64,000 nt of DNA from Aliivibrio sp. S4MY1 (lineage in GTDB: Bacteria > Pseudomonadota > Gammaproteobacteria > Enterobacterales > Vibrionaceae), in NCBI RefSeq assembly GCF_028765545.1, contig NZ_JARACP010000004.1, forward strand, positions 186,001 through 250,000, read 5' to 3'. Under the pieces are notes generated by a model, which was given only the letters and a program-made list of their open reading frames with translations, was not told the origin of the DNA and made no database searches. Every line of letters starts with the position of its first letter. Position 1 is the stretch's first letter. Below, piece by piece: positions 37,237 to 45,713 of the stretch. The position numbers and the translations under genes were made by a program.

Positions 37237-37881
37237 ATGAAAACAAAAGACAGAATAATCCTCGGTGCCTTAACCCTCTTTAACCAAAACGGTGAGCGCA
37301 ATATCACCACCAACCACATCGCTGCACACCTTGAGATCAGCCCTGGTAACCTTTATTACCATTTCCGCAATAAAGAAGAGATCATTAATAGTATTTTTGA
37401 TAACTACGCGATTGAGTTGAAAACTCGCTTTAAGCCGATGGCTGAAGAAGAGCAATCGAATATGCCTAGCGTGCAACTCATGTTGAGTTACCTTGATTCG
37501 ATTTTTGAGTTGATGTGGAACTACCGTTTCTTCTACGCTAATTTGCCTGATATCTTGAGCAGAGATGAGAAACTAAAGCAAAAATACACTAAAGCTCAGC
37601 TTGCATTACACAATAACTTAATAGCGATCATGAATAACTTCCGTGATTCTGGTTTAATAGCCCTCGAAGATGATGAGCTACAAGCTCTGACTAAAACTCT
37701 GCATCTAGTTGCATCATGTTGGATAAATTATCAAACCGCTTTACTATCAGATAATGAAATTACCGAAGCGGTAATCTATCAAGGTATGTTACAGATGCTG
37801 AATGTTGTAAGACCAATGGCGACAGAGCAGGGAAGAAAGCAGATATTGGAATTGGAAGAGCATTATCAGAATAGATTATAA
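37237..37881 (+). CDS. TetR family transcriptional regulator
   Basis: The 214-residue protein has an N-terminal TetR helix-turn-helix (ITTNHIAAHLEISPGNLYYHF, about residues 22-42) and a long helical C-terminal ligand domain. The HTH resembles regulators whose recognition helix reads SPGNLYYHFRNKEEI. The target genes are not evident; its nearest downstream neighbour is wzz (37882-38040 gap holds a decayed repeat). A strong distinct promoter was not identified. Confidence 0.85.
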   Translation: MKTKDRIILGALTLFNQNGERNITTNHIAAHLEISPGNLYYHFRNKEEIINSIFDNYAIELKTRFKPMAEEEQSNMPSVQLMLSYLDSIFELMWNYRFFYANLPDILSRDEKLKQKYTKAQLALHNNLIAIMNNFRDSGLIALEDDELQALTKTLHLVASCWINYQTALLSDNEITEAVIYQGMLQMLNVVRPMATEQGRKQILELEEHYQNRL

Positions 37882-37887
37882 AATTTA

Positions 37888-37960
37888 GAACGGTCGTAAA
37901 CTTCTTTACAGAGTTAGGAAGTATTAATTGTAATTTATATACTAAAAGTTAGTACCTCTG
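37888..37960 (+). repeat. Decayed family-A repeat between the TetR gene and wzz
   Basis: AACGGTCGTAAACTTCTTTA resembles the arm GATCGGTCGCAAGCTCCCTT with several changes, and TAGTACCTCTGAACTTTGTT resembles the right arm. Compensating changes are few, so the hairpin is weak. Confidence 0.5.
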
Positions 37961-38040
37961 AACTTTGTTCTTATTTTTATAACCTCTAGTTATTTACACT
38001 CCTATATAATTTACGGACAAAAAATAAAATTTGGAACGAA

Positions 38041-38817
38041 ATGAACGATCAAATACCACAGCAGTTTCAGCAACATCCTATGGCATCATCATTTCAGAAT
38101 GATGAAATTGACTTAAAAGAACTATTCTTAGTCTTATGGGCGGGGAAGTTATGGATTATTGGTGTAACGCTCTTGTTTGCAGTCGGTGCAACAATATTTG
38201 CAATTCAATCACCAAATATTTATGAATCAAAAGCAGTGTTAGTTGTTAATGCAGACCCGTATGGATTTATTGAAGACAATGGTTATATCGTCGGTTTGGA
38301 GTTAGTACATAAAGCTAATGCTGAATTCCCTTTTATTAGCGGAAAGTCGATGAAGGAAGCTGTTGGAGAATTGGCAAATAGTAGTAGCTCTAATTTTAAT
38401 AAGTTGTCTTTTTCGATAGATAAGAGAAGTGGTCAAATTTCTGTATCTCAGCAAGGACAAAAAGCAGAAGATACTTATCAAAATATATTGACTTTTAGTC
38501 AATATATAAATCAAGCTTATAAGCAGAGAGAGTTAGTTAAAGCCGCTATTGAGCTAACATCAACAAAAGCTCTATTGGAGCAAAACCAAATAGAAAAAGT
38601 GAAAAATATGCTTGCAGAAAAGTATGCGCAACAGCTTTATAAAGTTGCGATATTGAAAAATGCAAATACTGAACTACTTCATGTAATCCAAGAACCAGTG
38701 AAAGCAACTAGCTATATCAAACCCAAACGAGCATTAATTATTGTGCTAGGTATGCTGTTTGGTGGGATACTAGGAGTTGCTATAGTACTAATTCGATTTG
38801 CACTTAGAAAAGAATAA
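38041..38817 (+). CDS. wzz: Chain-length determinant protein (Wzz family)
   Basis: The 258-residue protein has the Wzz layout: an N-terminal cytoplasmic stretch with EIDLKELFLVLWAGKLWIIGVTLLF (first membrane helix about residues 36-56), a periplasmic domain, and a C-terminal helix (RALIIVLGMLFGGILGVAIVL, about 231-251) preceded by the typical Pro-rich motif (EPVKATSYIKPKRA). Wzz sets the modal chain length of O-antigen made by Wzy. It is shorter than many Wzz proteins. It lies just upstream of the ops-controlled operon. Confidence 0.88.
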   Translation: MNDQIPQQFQQHPMASSFQNDEIDLKELFLVLWAGKLWIIGVTLLFAVGATIFAIQSPNIYESKAVLVVNADPYGFIEDNGYIVGLELVHKANAEFPFISGKSMKEAVGELANSSSSNFNKLSFSIDKRSGQISVSQQGQKAEDTYQNILTFSQYINQAYKQRELVKAAIELTSTKALLEQNQIEKVKNMLAEKYAQQLYKVAILKNANTELLHVIQEPVKATSYIKPKRALIIVLGMLFGGILGVAIVLIRFALRKE

Positions 38818-38954
38818 CCATGAAAGATAAGGAATTAAATTATATACCTTATTTTTTTGTAAGATACACCACATGTGAAAAATAGAGTAAAATACAGCTC
38901 TATTAAATAAATTTAAAATAGTTTATACGCCTTGGGTATGCGTTAGAACCTATG

Positions 38955-38966
38955 GGCGGTAGCGTA
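38955..38966 (+). promoter_or_regulatory. ops element (RfaH recruitment, JUMPStart-type)
   Basis: GGCGGTAGCGTA matches the conserved ops core GGCGGTAGCGT, found in untranslated leaders of long surface-polysaccharide operons. It lies 27 bases before the metK start codon. ATACGC at 38925-38930 could pair with GCGTAT at 38962-38967. RfaH binding here would let polymerase read through the long operon that follows. RfaH itself is not encoded in this window. Confidence 0.85.
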
Positions 38967-38993
38967 TCAAAATTTTACAAAAAAGGACTAAAA

Positions 38994-40190
38994 ATGTACT
39001 TATTTACCAGTGAAGTAGTAGCCCCAGGCCATCCTGATAAGTGTGCTGATATCATTTCAGACTCTATTGTTGATGCGCTTATCATCCATGATTCACAATC
39101 GCGTGTTGCGAGTGAGGTATTCGTTGCAGGTAAAAATATCATTATTGGTGGCGAAGTAAAAACAACGGCTAACCTTTCACAAGCTGATTATGAAAAAATA
39201 GTAAAAGATGCATTAATTAAGATTGGCTACACAGGAAAAGGCGCTTTTACAAAAGAGCAATGCTTACACCCTGATGATATTAATGTTCAAGTATTACTAA
39301 ACCAACAATCACAAGACATCAACCAAGGTGTTGACCAAGAAAATGGTGAAACTGGTGCGGGTGACCAAGGTATTATGTTTGGCTACGCTATTGCAGAAAC
39401 GGCTGACTTTATGCCTTCTGCTATTTCTTACGCTCGTATGCTTAGTGATAAGGTATACCATTATGCATTAAACCATGATCATAAACTTGGTGTTGATATT
39501 AAAACTCAAGTAACGATGGATTATGGTAATAAAGAAAACTTTGAAAATGGTAAACCTCAAAAAATCCATACCATCGTTGTTTCAGCGCCATCAGTAGAGA
39601 ATATGCCAATTGAAGAAGTTCGTGCTTTAATTCAAGGGTTGATTGATGATACAGGTTTACCAACAGAACTTTATAACCCTCAAGAAACGATTATTCATAT
39701 TAACCCAACAGGTCGCTATGTAAATCATAGCTCACTGCATGATTCGGGTTTAACTGGACGTAAACTAATCGTAGATTCATTTGGTGGTTATGCCCCTATT
39801 GGTGGTGGTGCGCAATCTTCTAAAGATTACACAAAAGTTGACCGTTCAGGTTTATATGCAGGCCGTTGGTTAGCCAAACATATAGTAGCAGCAGGCCTTG
39901 CAACTAAATGTATTGTTCAGCTTTCTTATGCTATTGGTGTAGCAAAACCAACATCAGTATCTGTTGATACACAAGGTACATTTACTAAAGTAGATGATGA
40001 TGTGTTATCACAATTTATTATTGATAATTTCTCATTGACTCCAAATTGGATAACTAAGAAATTTAATTTGGATAAACCAAGTGCTGAAACTTTCCTATAT
40101 GCAGATGTTGCATCACGTGGCCAAGTTGGTCAAAGTGACTACCCTTGGGAGCAGTTGGATGAGTTAGATAAGTTTCAATCAATTAAGTGA
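38994..40190 (+). CDS. metK: S-adenosylmethionine synthetase, epsilonproteobacterial-type copy
   Basis: MetK makes SAM from methionine and ATP. The 398-residue protein has the ATP motif GHPDKCADIISD, GAGDQGIMFGYA and the loop GGGAQSSKDYTKVDRSG. The N-terminus MYLFTSEVVAPGHPDKCADI and KEQCLHPDDIN follow the Campylobacter/Helicobacter type rather than the E. coli type (MAKHLFTSES). I chose the ATG at 38994, with AAGGA 7 bases upstream. An ATG at 38952 lies across the ops element and is unlikely. As first gene of a polysaccharide operon it is probably an acquired extra copy, perhaps supplying SAM for the methyltransferases further on. Confidence 0.9.
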   Translation: MYLFTSEVVAPGHPDKCADIISDSIVDALIIHDSQSRVASEVFVAGKNIIIGGEVKTTANLSQADYEKIVKDALIKIGYTGKGAFTKEQCLHPDDINVQVLLNQQSQDINQGVDQENGETGAGDQGIMFGYAIAETADFMPSAISYARMLSDKVYHYALNHDHKLGVDIKTQVTMDYGNKENFENGKPQKIHTIVVSAPSVENMPIEEVRALIQGLIDDTGLPTELYNPQETIIHINPTGRYVNHSSLHDSGLTGRKLIVDSFGGYAPIGGGAQSSKDYTKVDRSGLYAGRWLAKHIVAAGLATKCIVQLSYAIGVAKPTSVSVDTQGTFTKVDDDVLSQFIIDNFSLTPNWITKKFNLDKPSAETFLYADVASRGQVGQSDYPWEQLDELDKFQSIK

Positions 40191-40325
40191 AATTATTTCA
40201 ATAATTGATTATCTTTTTCATTCAAAGAGAATTTAATTTTTAGTAGGCGTGATAGTTTTCGTTATTTTTTTGAATTTAAAAACTTTCGTTCGTGTGCTGT
40301 GGTTAATAAATATATAGAGATTATT

Positions 40326-41450
40326 ATGGTTAGAAAAAAAGTTCTCACGGTTTTTGGTACTCGTCCCGAAGCTATAAAAATGGCACCTTTAGTGCATGCT
40401 CTTGCCTGTGACGAAAGGTTCGAATCTAAGTGTTGTGTTACTGCTCAACACCGTGAAATGCTTGACCAAGTGTTAGAACTTTTTGAAATCACACCAGATT
40501 ATGATCTTAACTTAATGAAAGTAGGTCAAACGTTAAATGATCTAACAGCCCTAATAATTCAAGAGTTAAAGCCAGTATTACAAGAGTTTAAACCTGATGT
40601 GGTTTTAGTTCATGGTGATACAGCAACAACATTTGCGGCAAGTTTAGCGGCATATTATGAGCAAATTGAAGTTGGTCATGTAGAGGCTGGTTTACGAACT
40701 AGAAATATTTATTCACCCTGGCCAGAAGAGGCAAATCGTCGTTTAACAGGTGTTTTGACTAAGTATCATTTTGCACCGACAGAAACATCTAAAGAAAACC
40801 TTCTTCGAGAAAGCGTTAATTCAGATGATATTACAATTACAGGTAATACAGTGATTGATGCTCTATTAATGATTAAAAATAAAATTGATACAGATGTAAC
40901 TTTAAAAGAAATACTTACATCACAATTTTCACAGTTGGATCAAAGTAAAAAACTAATTTTAGTTACGGGTCATCGACGAGAAAGCTTTGGTGGTGGCTTT
41001 GAACGTATCTGCCAATCATTAGCTCAAACTGCACAAGCACACCCTGAGGTGCAGATTGTTTATCCCATGCATTTAAACCCTAATGTCCGTGAACCTGTAA
41101 ATCGTATCTTGTCTGGGATTGAAAATATTAAGTTGATTGAGCCGCAGCAATATTTACCATTTATTTATTTAATGATGCGTGCAGATATTATTTTAACTGA
41201 CTCTGGAGGTATTCAAGAAGAAGCACCTTCACTAGGAAAACCAGTGTTAGTGATGCGAGATACGACAGAGCGTCCAGAGGCAGTAAGTGCTGGCACAGTT
41301 AAGTTAGTTGGTACTAATATTGAAATAATTACAACTGAATTAAATAAGTTACTTACCGATGAAAATGCATATAAAGAAATGAGTTATGCACATAATCCAT
41401 ATGGTGATGGTAAAGCTTGTAAACGAATTTTAGACGAATTAAGTAAATAA
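40326..41450 (+). CDS. wecB: UDP-N-acetylglucosamine 2-epimerase (non-hydrolysing)
   Basis: WecB converts UDP-GlcNAc to UDP-ManNAc. The 374-residue protein has [20 protein letters not shown] at the start, [16 protein letters not shown], the catalytic [18 protein letters not shown] and the C-terminal [20 protein letters not shown] chose the ATG at 40326 (MVRKKVL); a GTG at 40299 in frame is possible but lacks conservation. The product feeds wecC, 18 bases downstream. Confidence 0.94.
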   Translation: MVRKKVLTVFGTRPEAIKMAPLVHALACDERFESKCCVTAQHREMLDQVLELFEITPDYDLNLMKVGQTLNDLTALIIQELKPVLQEFKPDVVLVHGDTATTFAASLAAYYEQIEVGHVEAGLRTRNIYSPWPEEANRRLTGVLTKYHFAPTETSKENLLRESVNSDDITITGNTVIDALLMIKNKIDTDVTLKEILTSQFSQLDQSKKLILVTGHRRESFGGGFERICQSLAQTAQAHPEVQIVYPMHLNPNVREPVNRILSGIENIKLIEPQQYLPFIYLMMRADIILTDSGGIQEEAPSLGKPVLVMRDTTERPEAVSAGTVKLVGTNIEIITTELNKLLTDENAYKEMSYAHNPYGDGKACKRILDELSK

Positions 41451-41468
41451 TTATTTAGGAATAGATGA

Positions 41469-42728
41469 ATGTCATTTGAAACTATTGCAGTTGTTGGTTT
41501 AGGTTATATTGGTTTGCCGACAGCTGCTATGTTTGCTTCGCGTAAGAAGAAAGTAATAGGTATTGATGTTAATCAACATGCTGTAGATACAATAAATCAA
41601 GGTAAAATACATATTGTAGAGCCAGATCTTGATATGATTGTTCATGCAGCTGTGAGTGGAGGCTATTTAAAAGCAACGACTCAACCAGAACCTGCTGATG
41701 CCTTTTTAATTGCAGTGCCAACACCATTTTTACCGTGCGAGGAGGGGGATATCCCTGCTCCTGACCTTTCTTATATCGAAGCTGCAAGTAAAGCAATTGC
41801 TCCAGTATTGAAGAAGGGTGATTTGGTTATTTTAGAATCTACCTCACCAGTAGGTGCAACAGAGCAAATGGCGATTTGGCTTGCTCAAGATCGTAGCGAC
41901 CTCACTTTTCCACAAACTCATGGTGAAGATGCTGATATCAACATTGCACACTGTCCTGAGCGTGTTTTACCAGGTCATGTTGTTCGTGAACTTGTTGAAA
42001 ATGATCGTGTTATCGGTGGGTTAACTAATAAGTGTTCTGAACGAAGTGTTGATCTTTATAAAACGTTTGTAGAGGGCGAATGTATTATTACAAATGCTCG
42101 TACAGCCGAAATGGCAAAATTAACAGAAAATAGCTCACGCGATGTGCAAATTGCATTTGCTAATGAACTTTCGATTATTTGCGACAGACTTGATATTGAC
42201 GTATGGGAACTAATTTCTCTGGCTAACCGCCATCCACGAGTGAATATTCTACAGCCTGGACCTGGTGTAGGAGGCCACTGCATTGCGGTTGATCCTTGGT
42301 TTATAGTGTCAAAAACACCCGAAGAAGCACAATTGATTCATACAGCGCGAAAAGTAAACGATAGCAAACCTGGCTGGGTTGTTAATAAAACAAAGATAGC
42401 TATTGCGGACTTCCTACAAGAGAATGCTGATAAAATGGTAAAAGATATTACAATAGCTTGTTATGGCTTAGCATTTAAACCGGATATTGATGATTTACGG
42501 GAAAGCCCTGCTTTAAATATTGTTAAGGAGATTGTTAAGATACATACGGGTAAAATACTTACTGTGGAGCCTAATATCTCGAACTTACCAGAATCGTTGT
42601 CTTGTCAGTTAGTTACATTAGATGATGCAAGAGAAGCGGATATACATATTATGCTTGTTGACCATAAAGAATTTAAAGAACAATCTAAACCTGTTGGAAT
42701 AGTAATTGATACCAAGGGAATTTGGTAA
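41469..42728 (+). CDS. wecC: UDP-N-acetyl-D-mannosamine dehydrogenase
   Basis: WecC oxidises UDP-ManNAc to UDP-ManNAcA. The 419-residue protein has the NAD motif VVGLGYIGLPTAAMFASR, CPERVLPG, the active-site Cys in GPGVGGHCIAVDPWF (about residue 269) and GLAFKPDIDDLRESPAL. With wecB it provides an acidic sugar nucleotide, a common part of O-antigens and of enterobacterial common antigen. Its stop codon overlaps the asnB start (TAATG). Confidence 0.93.
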   Translation: MSFETIAVVGLGYIGLPTAAMFASRKKKVIGIDVNQHAVDTINQGKIHIVEPDLDMIVHAAVSGGYLKATTQPEPADAFLIAVPTPFLPCEEGDIPAPDLSYIEAASKAIAPVLKKGDLVILESTSPVGATEQMAIWLAQDRSDLTFPQTHGEDADINIAHCPERVLPGHVVRELVENDRVIGGLTNKCSERSVDLYKTFVEGECIITNARTAEMAKLTENSSRDVQIAFANELSIICDRLDIDVWELISLANRHPRVNILQPGPGVGGHCIAVDPWFIVSKTPEEAQLIHTARKVNDSKPGWVVNKTKIAIADFLQENADKMVKDITIACYGLAFKPDIDDLRESPALNIVKEIVKIHTGKILTVEPNISNLPESLSCQLVTLDDAREADIHIMLVDHKEFKEQSKPVGIVIDTKGIW

Positions 42729-44566
42729 TGTGTGGCATTATCGGCGAGTTTTTTAAAATTACTCCCTCAAAGTTAGATGGATTTTTAGGACGTGTAGATA
42801 GAATTAAACATAGAGGCCCAGATGGGCAGGGGATATCTTTTTTTAATAAAGAAAAAAAACATGAAATAAGATCACCTCAAGGGCTATCTTCTTACGATGA
42901 AAATTTAAAATACTTATATACTGATGCTCTAGCTCATGTCCGATTAAGCATTATAGACCATAGCCAAGATGGTCTTCAGCCATTTGTAGATGGTGATTTA
43001 TCGTTAGCATTTAATGGAGAAATATATAATTATATTGAAATTCGCGAAGAATTAAGACTTCTTGGATATGAATTCTCTACGGATACTGATACAGAAGTTG
43101 TTTTAAAGTCATATATTGAATGGGGCACTGATTGCTTTCGACGATTCAATGGAATGTGGGGGATATGTATTTATAACAGAGGAAGTGAAACAGTAACATT
43201 ATCTCGTGATAGGTTCGGTGTAAAACCTCTGTATTATATGGATACAGGCACTAGTTTTTTTGTTTCTTCAGAAATTAAAGCTCTTGATATCTCATTTATA
43301 AATAATGACTTTCTTGCCCTATTTTTAGAGAAAAACTATATCGATTTTGATAAGAACACACTTTATGAAAGTGTGTATCAGGTTGAACCAAGCACTGTTT
43401 TAATTATCGATAAGCTTCGAGCGAAAACTGAATTTAAGTATTTTGATGTTGACTCATATGAAGATAAAAATGAGTCTGTTTGCGATCTTATTTATGATTC
43501 TATAAAGTTAAGAAATAGAGCTGATGTCAAAATTGGAGGGCTGCTTAGTGGAGGGATAGATTCCTCTGTTATTGCTGGTGTTACTAAAAAGTTCAATAGT
43601 GATTATAAATTATTTTCAGCGGTGTTTGATGATGGGCGTTTCTGTGAGAAGAAATATATACAAAAAACTGAAGAATATTTAGGTCTTGATGTAGAGTATT
43701 TAACTCCAGAAGTGGATAAATTGTCAGAAAGTGTTGCTCAGCAAGTGTATATTCAAGAGAGTCCGTTAAGAAGTATGGCTCAAATATATCAATATCAATT
43801 GTACAAATATATAAGTGAAAATACAGATATTAAAGTTGTCTTTAATGGTCAGGGTGCAGACGAGACCTTTTCTGGATATAATGAGCATATCATTTGTTAT
43901 TATTTAGATCTATTAATAAATTTCAAATTTTCTAAGTTTTCGAAGGAAATCTCTGAGTATAAAATAATCAGTGGTTTAAGTAGAGTAAATATATTAATAA
44001 AAATAGTATCATTAGCTTTATCTAAACCTAAAAAGCCTAAGGTTACATTATTGAAAAGTCGTTCGATGTTCCCTCCTCGAACTCTTCAAAATAGATTGAA
44101 GTTTAATCTAATGTGTTCGGCGTTACCAGAATATCTCAAGTATGATGATAGGAACTCTATGGCCGTAGGTATTGAATCTAGAGTACCATTCTTAGATTAT
44201 AGGCTTGTTATGCGAGCTCTTAGCATTTCTCCTGAATTAAAAATATCAGAAGGTGTTGCTAAGATACCACTGAGAGAAATTGCTAGAAAGAATAAGCTTG
44301 TAGCTCCTAAAGTCTTGGATAGAAAAGATAAAGCAGGTTTTGTTTCACCTCAAGAGATATATATGAGAACAGGACTTAAGAAAGATATTATTGAACATGT
44401 AAATAATATTAAAAAATATAATCAATTCTTCAATGTAAGTGCAATTGATTCGATGATTTATGATTTTTTGAATGATAATCCTGTAGATTATAATATGATT
44501 TTTCGACTTTATACAACGTCGATATGGATTGATAAATATAATTTGAGATTCAAAAATGAAGCGTAA
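42728..44566 (+). CDS. asnB: Asparagine synthetase B-like glutamine amidotransferase
   Basis: The 612-residue protein has a Class II glutaminase domain with catalytic Cys2 (MCGIIGEF) and an AsnB synthetase domain with the PP-loop LLSGGIDSSVIAG. I chose the ATG at 42728 because Cys2 must be the mature N-terminus; a TTG at 42722 adds two residues. In polysaccharide loci such proteins (for example WbpS) amidate uronic acids of the repeat unit. Position right after wecBC suggests ManNAcA as substrate, but free asparagine synthesis cannot be excluded. Confidence 0.9.
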   Translation: MCGIIGEFFKITPSKLDGFLGRVDRIKHRGPDGQGISFFNKEKKHEIRSPQGLSSYDENLKYLYTDALAHVRLSIIDHSQDGLQPFVDGDLSLAFNGEIYNYIEIREELRLLGYEFSTDTDTEVVLKSYIEWGTDCFRRFNGMWGICIYNRGSETVTLSRDRFGVKPLYYMDTGTSFFVSSEIKALDISFINNDFLALFLEKNYIDFDKNTLYESVYQVEPSTVLIIDKLRAKTEFKYFDVDSYEDKNESVCDLIYDSIKLRNRADVKIGGLLSGGIDSSVIAGVTKKFNSDYKLFSAVFDDGRFCEKKYIQKTEEYLGLDVEYLTPEVDKLSESVAQQVYIQESPLRSMAQIYQYQLYKYISENTDIKVVFNGQGADETFSGYNEHIICYYLDLLINFKFSKFSKEISEYKIISGLSRVNILIKIVSLALSKPKKPKVTLLKSRSMFPPRTLQNRLKFNLMCSALPEYLKYDDRNSMAVGIESRVPFLDYRLVMRALSISPELKISEGVAKIPLREIARKNKLVAPKVLDRKDKAGFVSPQEIYMRTGLKKDIIEHVNNIKKYNQFFNVSAIDSMIYDFLNDNPVDYNMIFRLYTTSIWIDKYNLRFKNEA

Positions 44567-45713
44567 GATATACTATATAACTAGAACATATACTCACGAC
44601 TCTAATAGTGGTGGCGCCTTAATGCGAGAAGGTGCAGTAAAGCAATTTTGTGAACATGGTTATCAAGTAGAAGTTATTTCTCTTTCTAAAACGTTAAATA
44701 ACATATCACTTGATAATCAATACTTGACACTTTTCGATAATGGTAAAGGTTCAGATAGAGTAAATTGGACGAAACAGAGGTTTGGCTTTTCAGAGGATTA
44801 CTTGGATGACTGGGCTAATAATTGCGTTAACTATTTACGTCATAAAGTAAACAAAGAGGATATCGTATTTGCTACAACAGGGGGAGATCTTGCTTCCTTG
44901 AAAGTTGCTAGTCTAGTAAAGGATAAAACTGACTGTATATACATTGCTAATTTTAGGGATCCTGTTCTTCATACCACGGTAAATAATAAAAGCTTATCAC
45001 CATTTCTTCACGTAAATCGTGACCATTTGTTAATTAAATATTTAAATAACGCCAATTTAGTTGTTACGAGTTGTAATTCATATAAAGAATATATTGAAGA
45101 GAAATTTCAAGGAAGAGTTATAAACAATCATTTTGGATTCTTAGGCAACGAAAGCAATCGAGATTATTCCCACTTACCAAATAACAATAACTCACTTAGC
45201 ATAGTCTATGCTGGGACGTTGAATAAATATCAAGGTCCAAATTACTATCCTGATGTATTTTCAGGATTAAAGAAAACAAGCTTAACAGTTTACTCTAATA
45301 GTGACCCGTTTAAGCGGGAGCATGATAATATTTATATCAAAAAACCTGTGACTAGAGATGAATTATATCAACGTATAATGAAAAATCATAATGCGGGTTT
45401 TGTATCTCTTTCTAATCCATACTTTTCTGTTTGTGTACCATCAAAAATATATGAATATATAAATATCGGCCTTCCTATATTTGGATTTCTTCCAGATGGA
45501 GAAGCAAGAAGTATTGTTAATGATAATAATTTTGGCTATATAGCAAAGGAGGGGAAGTATTCGGAATTGAGACAAAAGTTAGGCTATTATTCAAATAGAT
45601 TAGAACTCGTTGATGACTTAAAGATGAATGTGCAGAATTCTCGTGATAAATGGAGTATGAAACATCTATTTTCTGATCTAATAGAAGAAATTAAATTATT
45701 GGGAGATCGATGA
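44556..45713 (+). CDS. Glycosyltransferase, GT4-like (GT-B fold)
   Basis: The 385-residue protein shows a GT-B layout with SNSGGALMREGAVKQFCEHG at the N-terminus and a GT4-like donor region (VPSKIYEYINIGLPIFGFLP, about residues 292-311). It overlaps asnB by 11 bases and the next gene by 4, so it is translationally coupled. Donor and acceptor are unknown. It is a cytoplasmic enzyme acting on undecaprenyl-linked intermediates by inference. Confidence 0.83.
   Translation: MKRKIYYITRTYTHDSNSGGALMREGAVKQFCEHGYQVEVISLSKTLNNISLDNQYLTLFDNGKGSDRVNWTKQRFGFSEDYLDDWANNCVNYLRHKVNKEDIVFATTGGDLASLKVASLVKDKTDCIYIANFRDPVLHTTVNNKSLSPFLHVNRDHLLIKYLNNANLVVTSCNSYKEYIEEKFQGRVINNHFGFLGNESNRDYSHLPNNNNSLSIVYAGTLNKYQGPNYYPDVFSGLKKTSLTVYSNSDPFKREHDNIYIKKPVTRDELYQRIMKNHNAGFVSLSNPYFSVCVPSKIYEYINIGLPIFGFLPDGEARSIVNDNNFGYIAKEGKYSELRQKLGYYSNRLELVDDLKMNVQNSRDKWSMKHLFSDLIEEIKLLGDR

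Noticed and set aside
38818-38950. SAM riboswitch upstream of metK
   Set aside because: No SAM-I, SAM-II or SAM-IV core pattern is visible; the ops element explains the leader.
38952-38993. Upstream ATG for metK, adding 14 residues (MGGSVSK...)
   Set aside because: It lies across the ops element, has no ribosome-binding site and adds residues absent from the family; the ATG at 38994 has AAGGA at proper distance.
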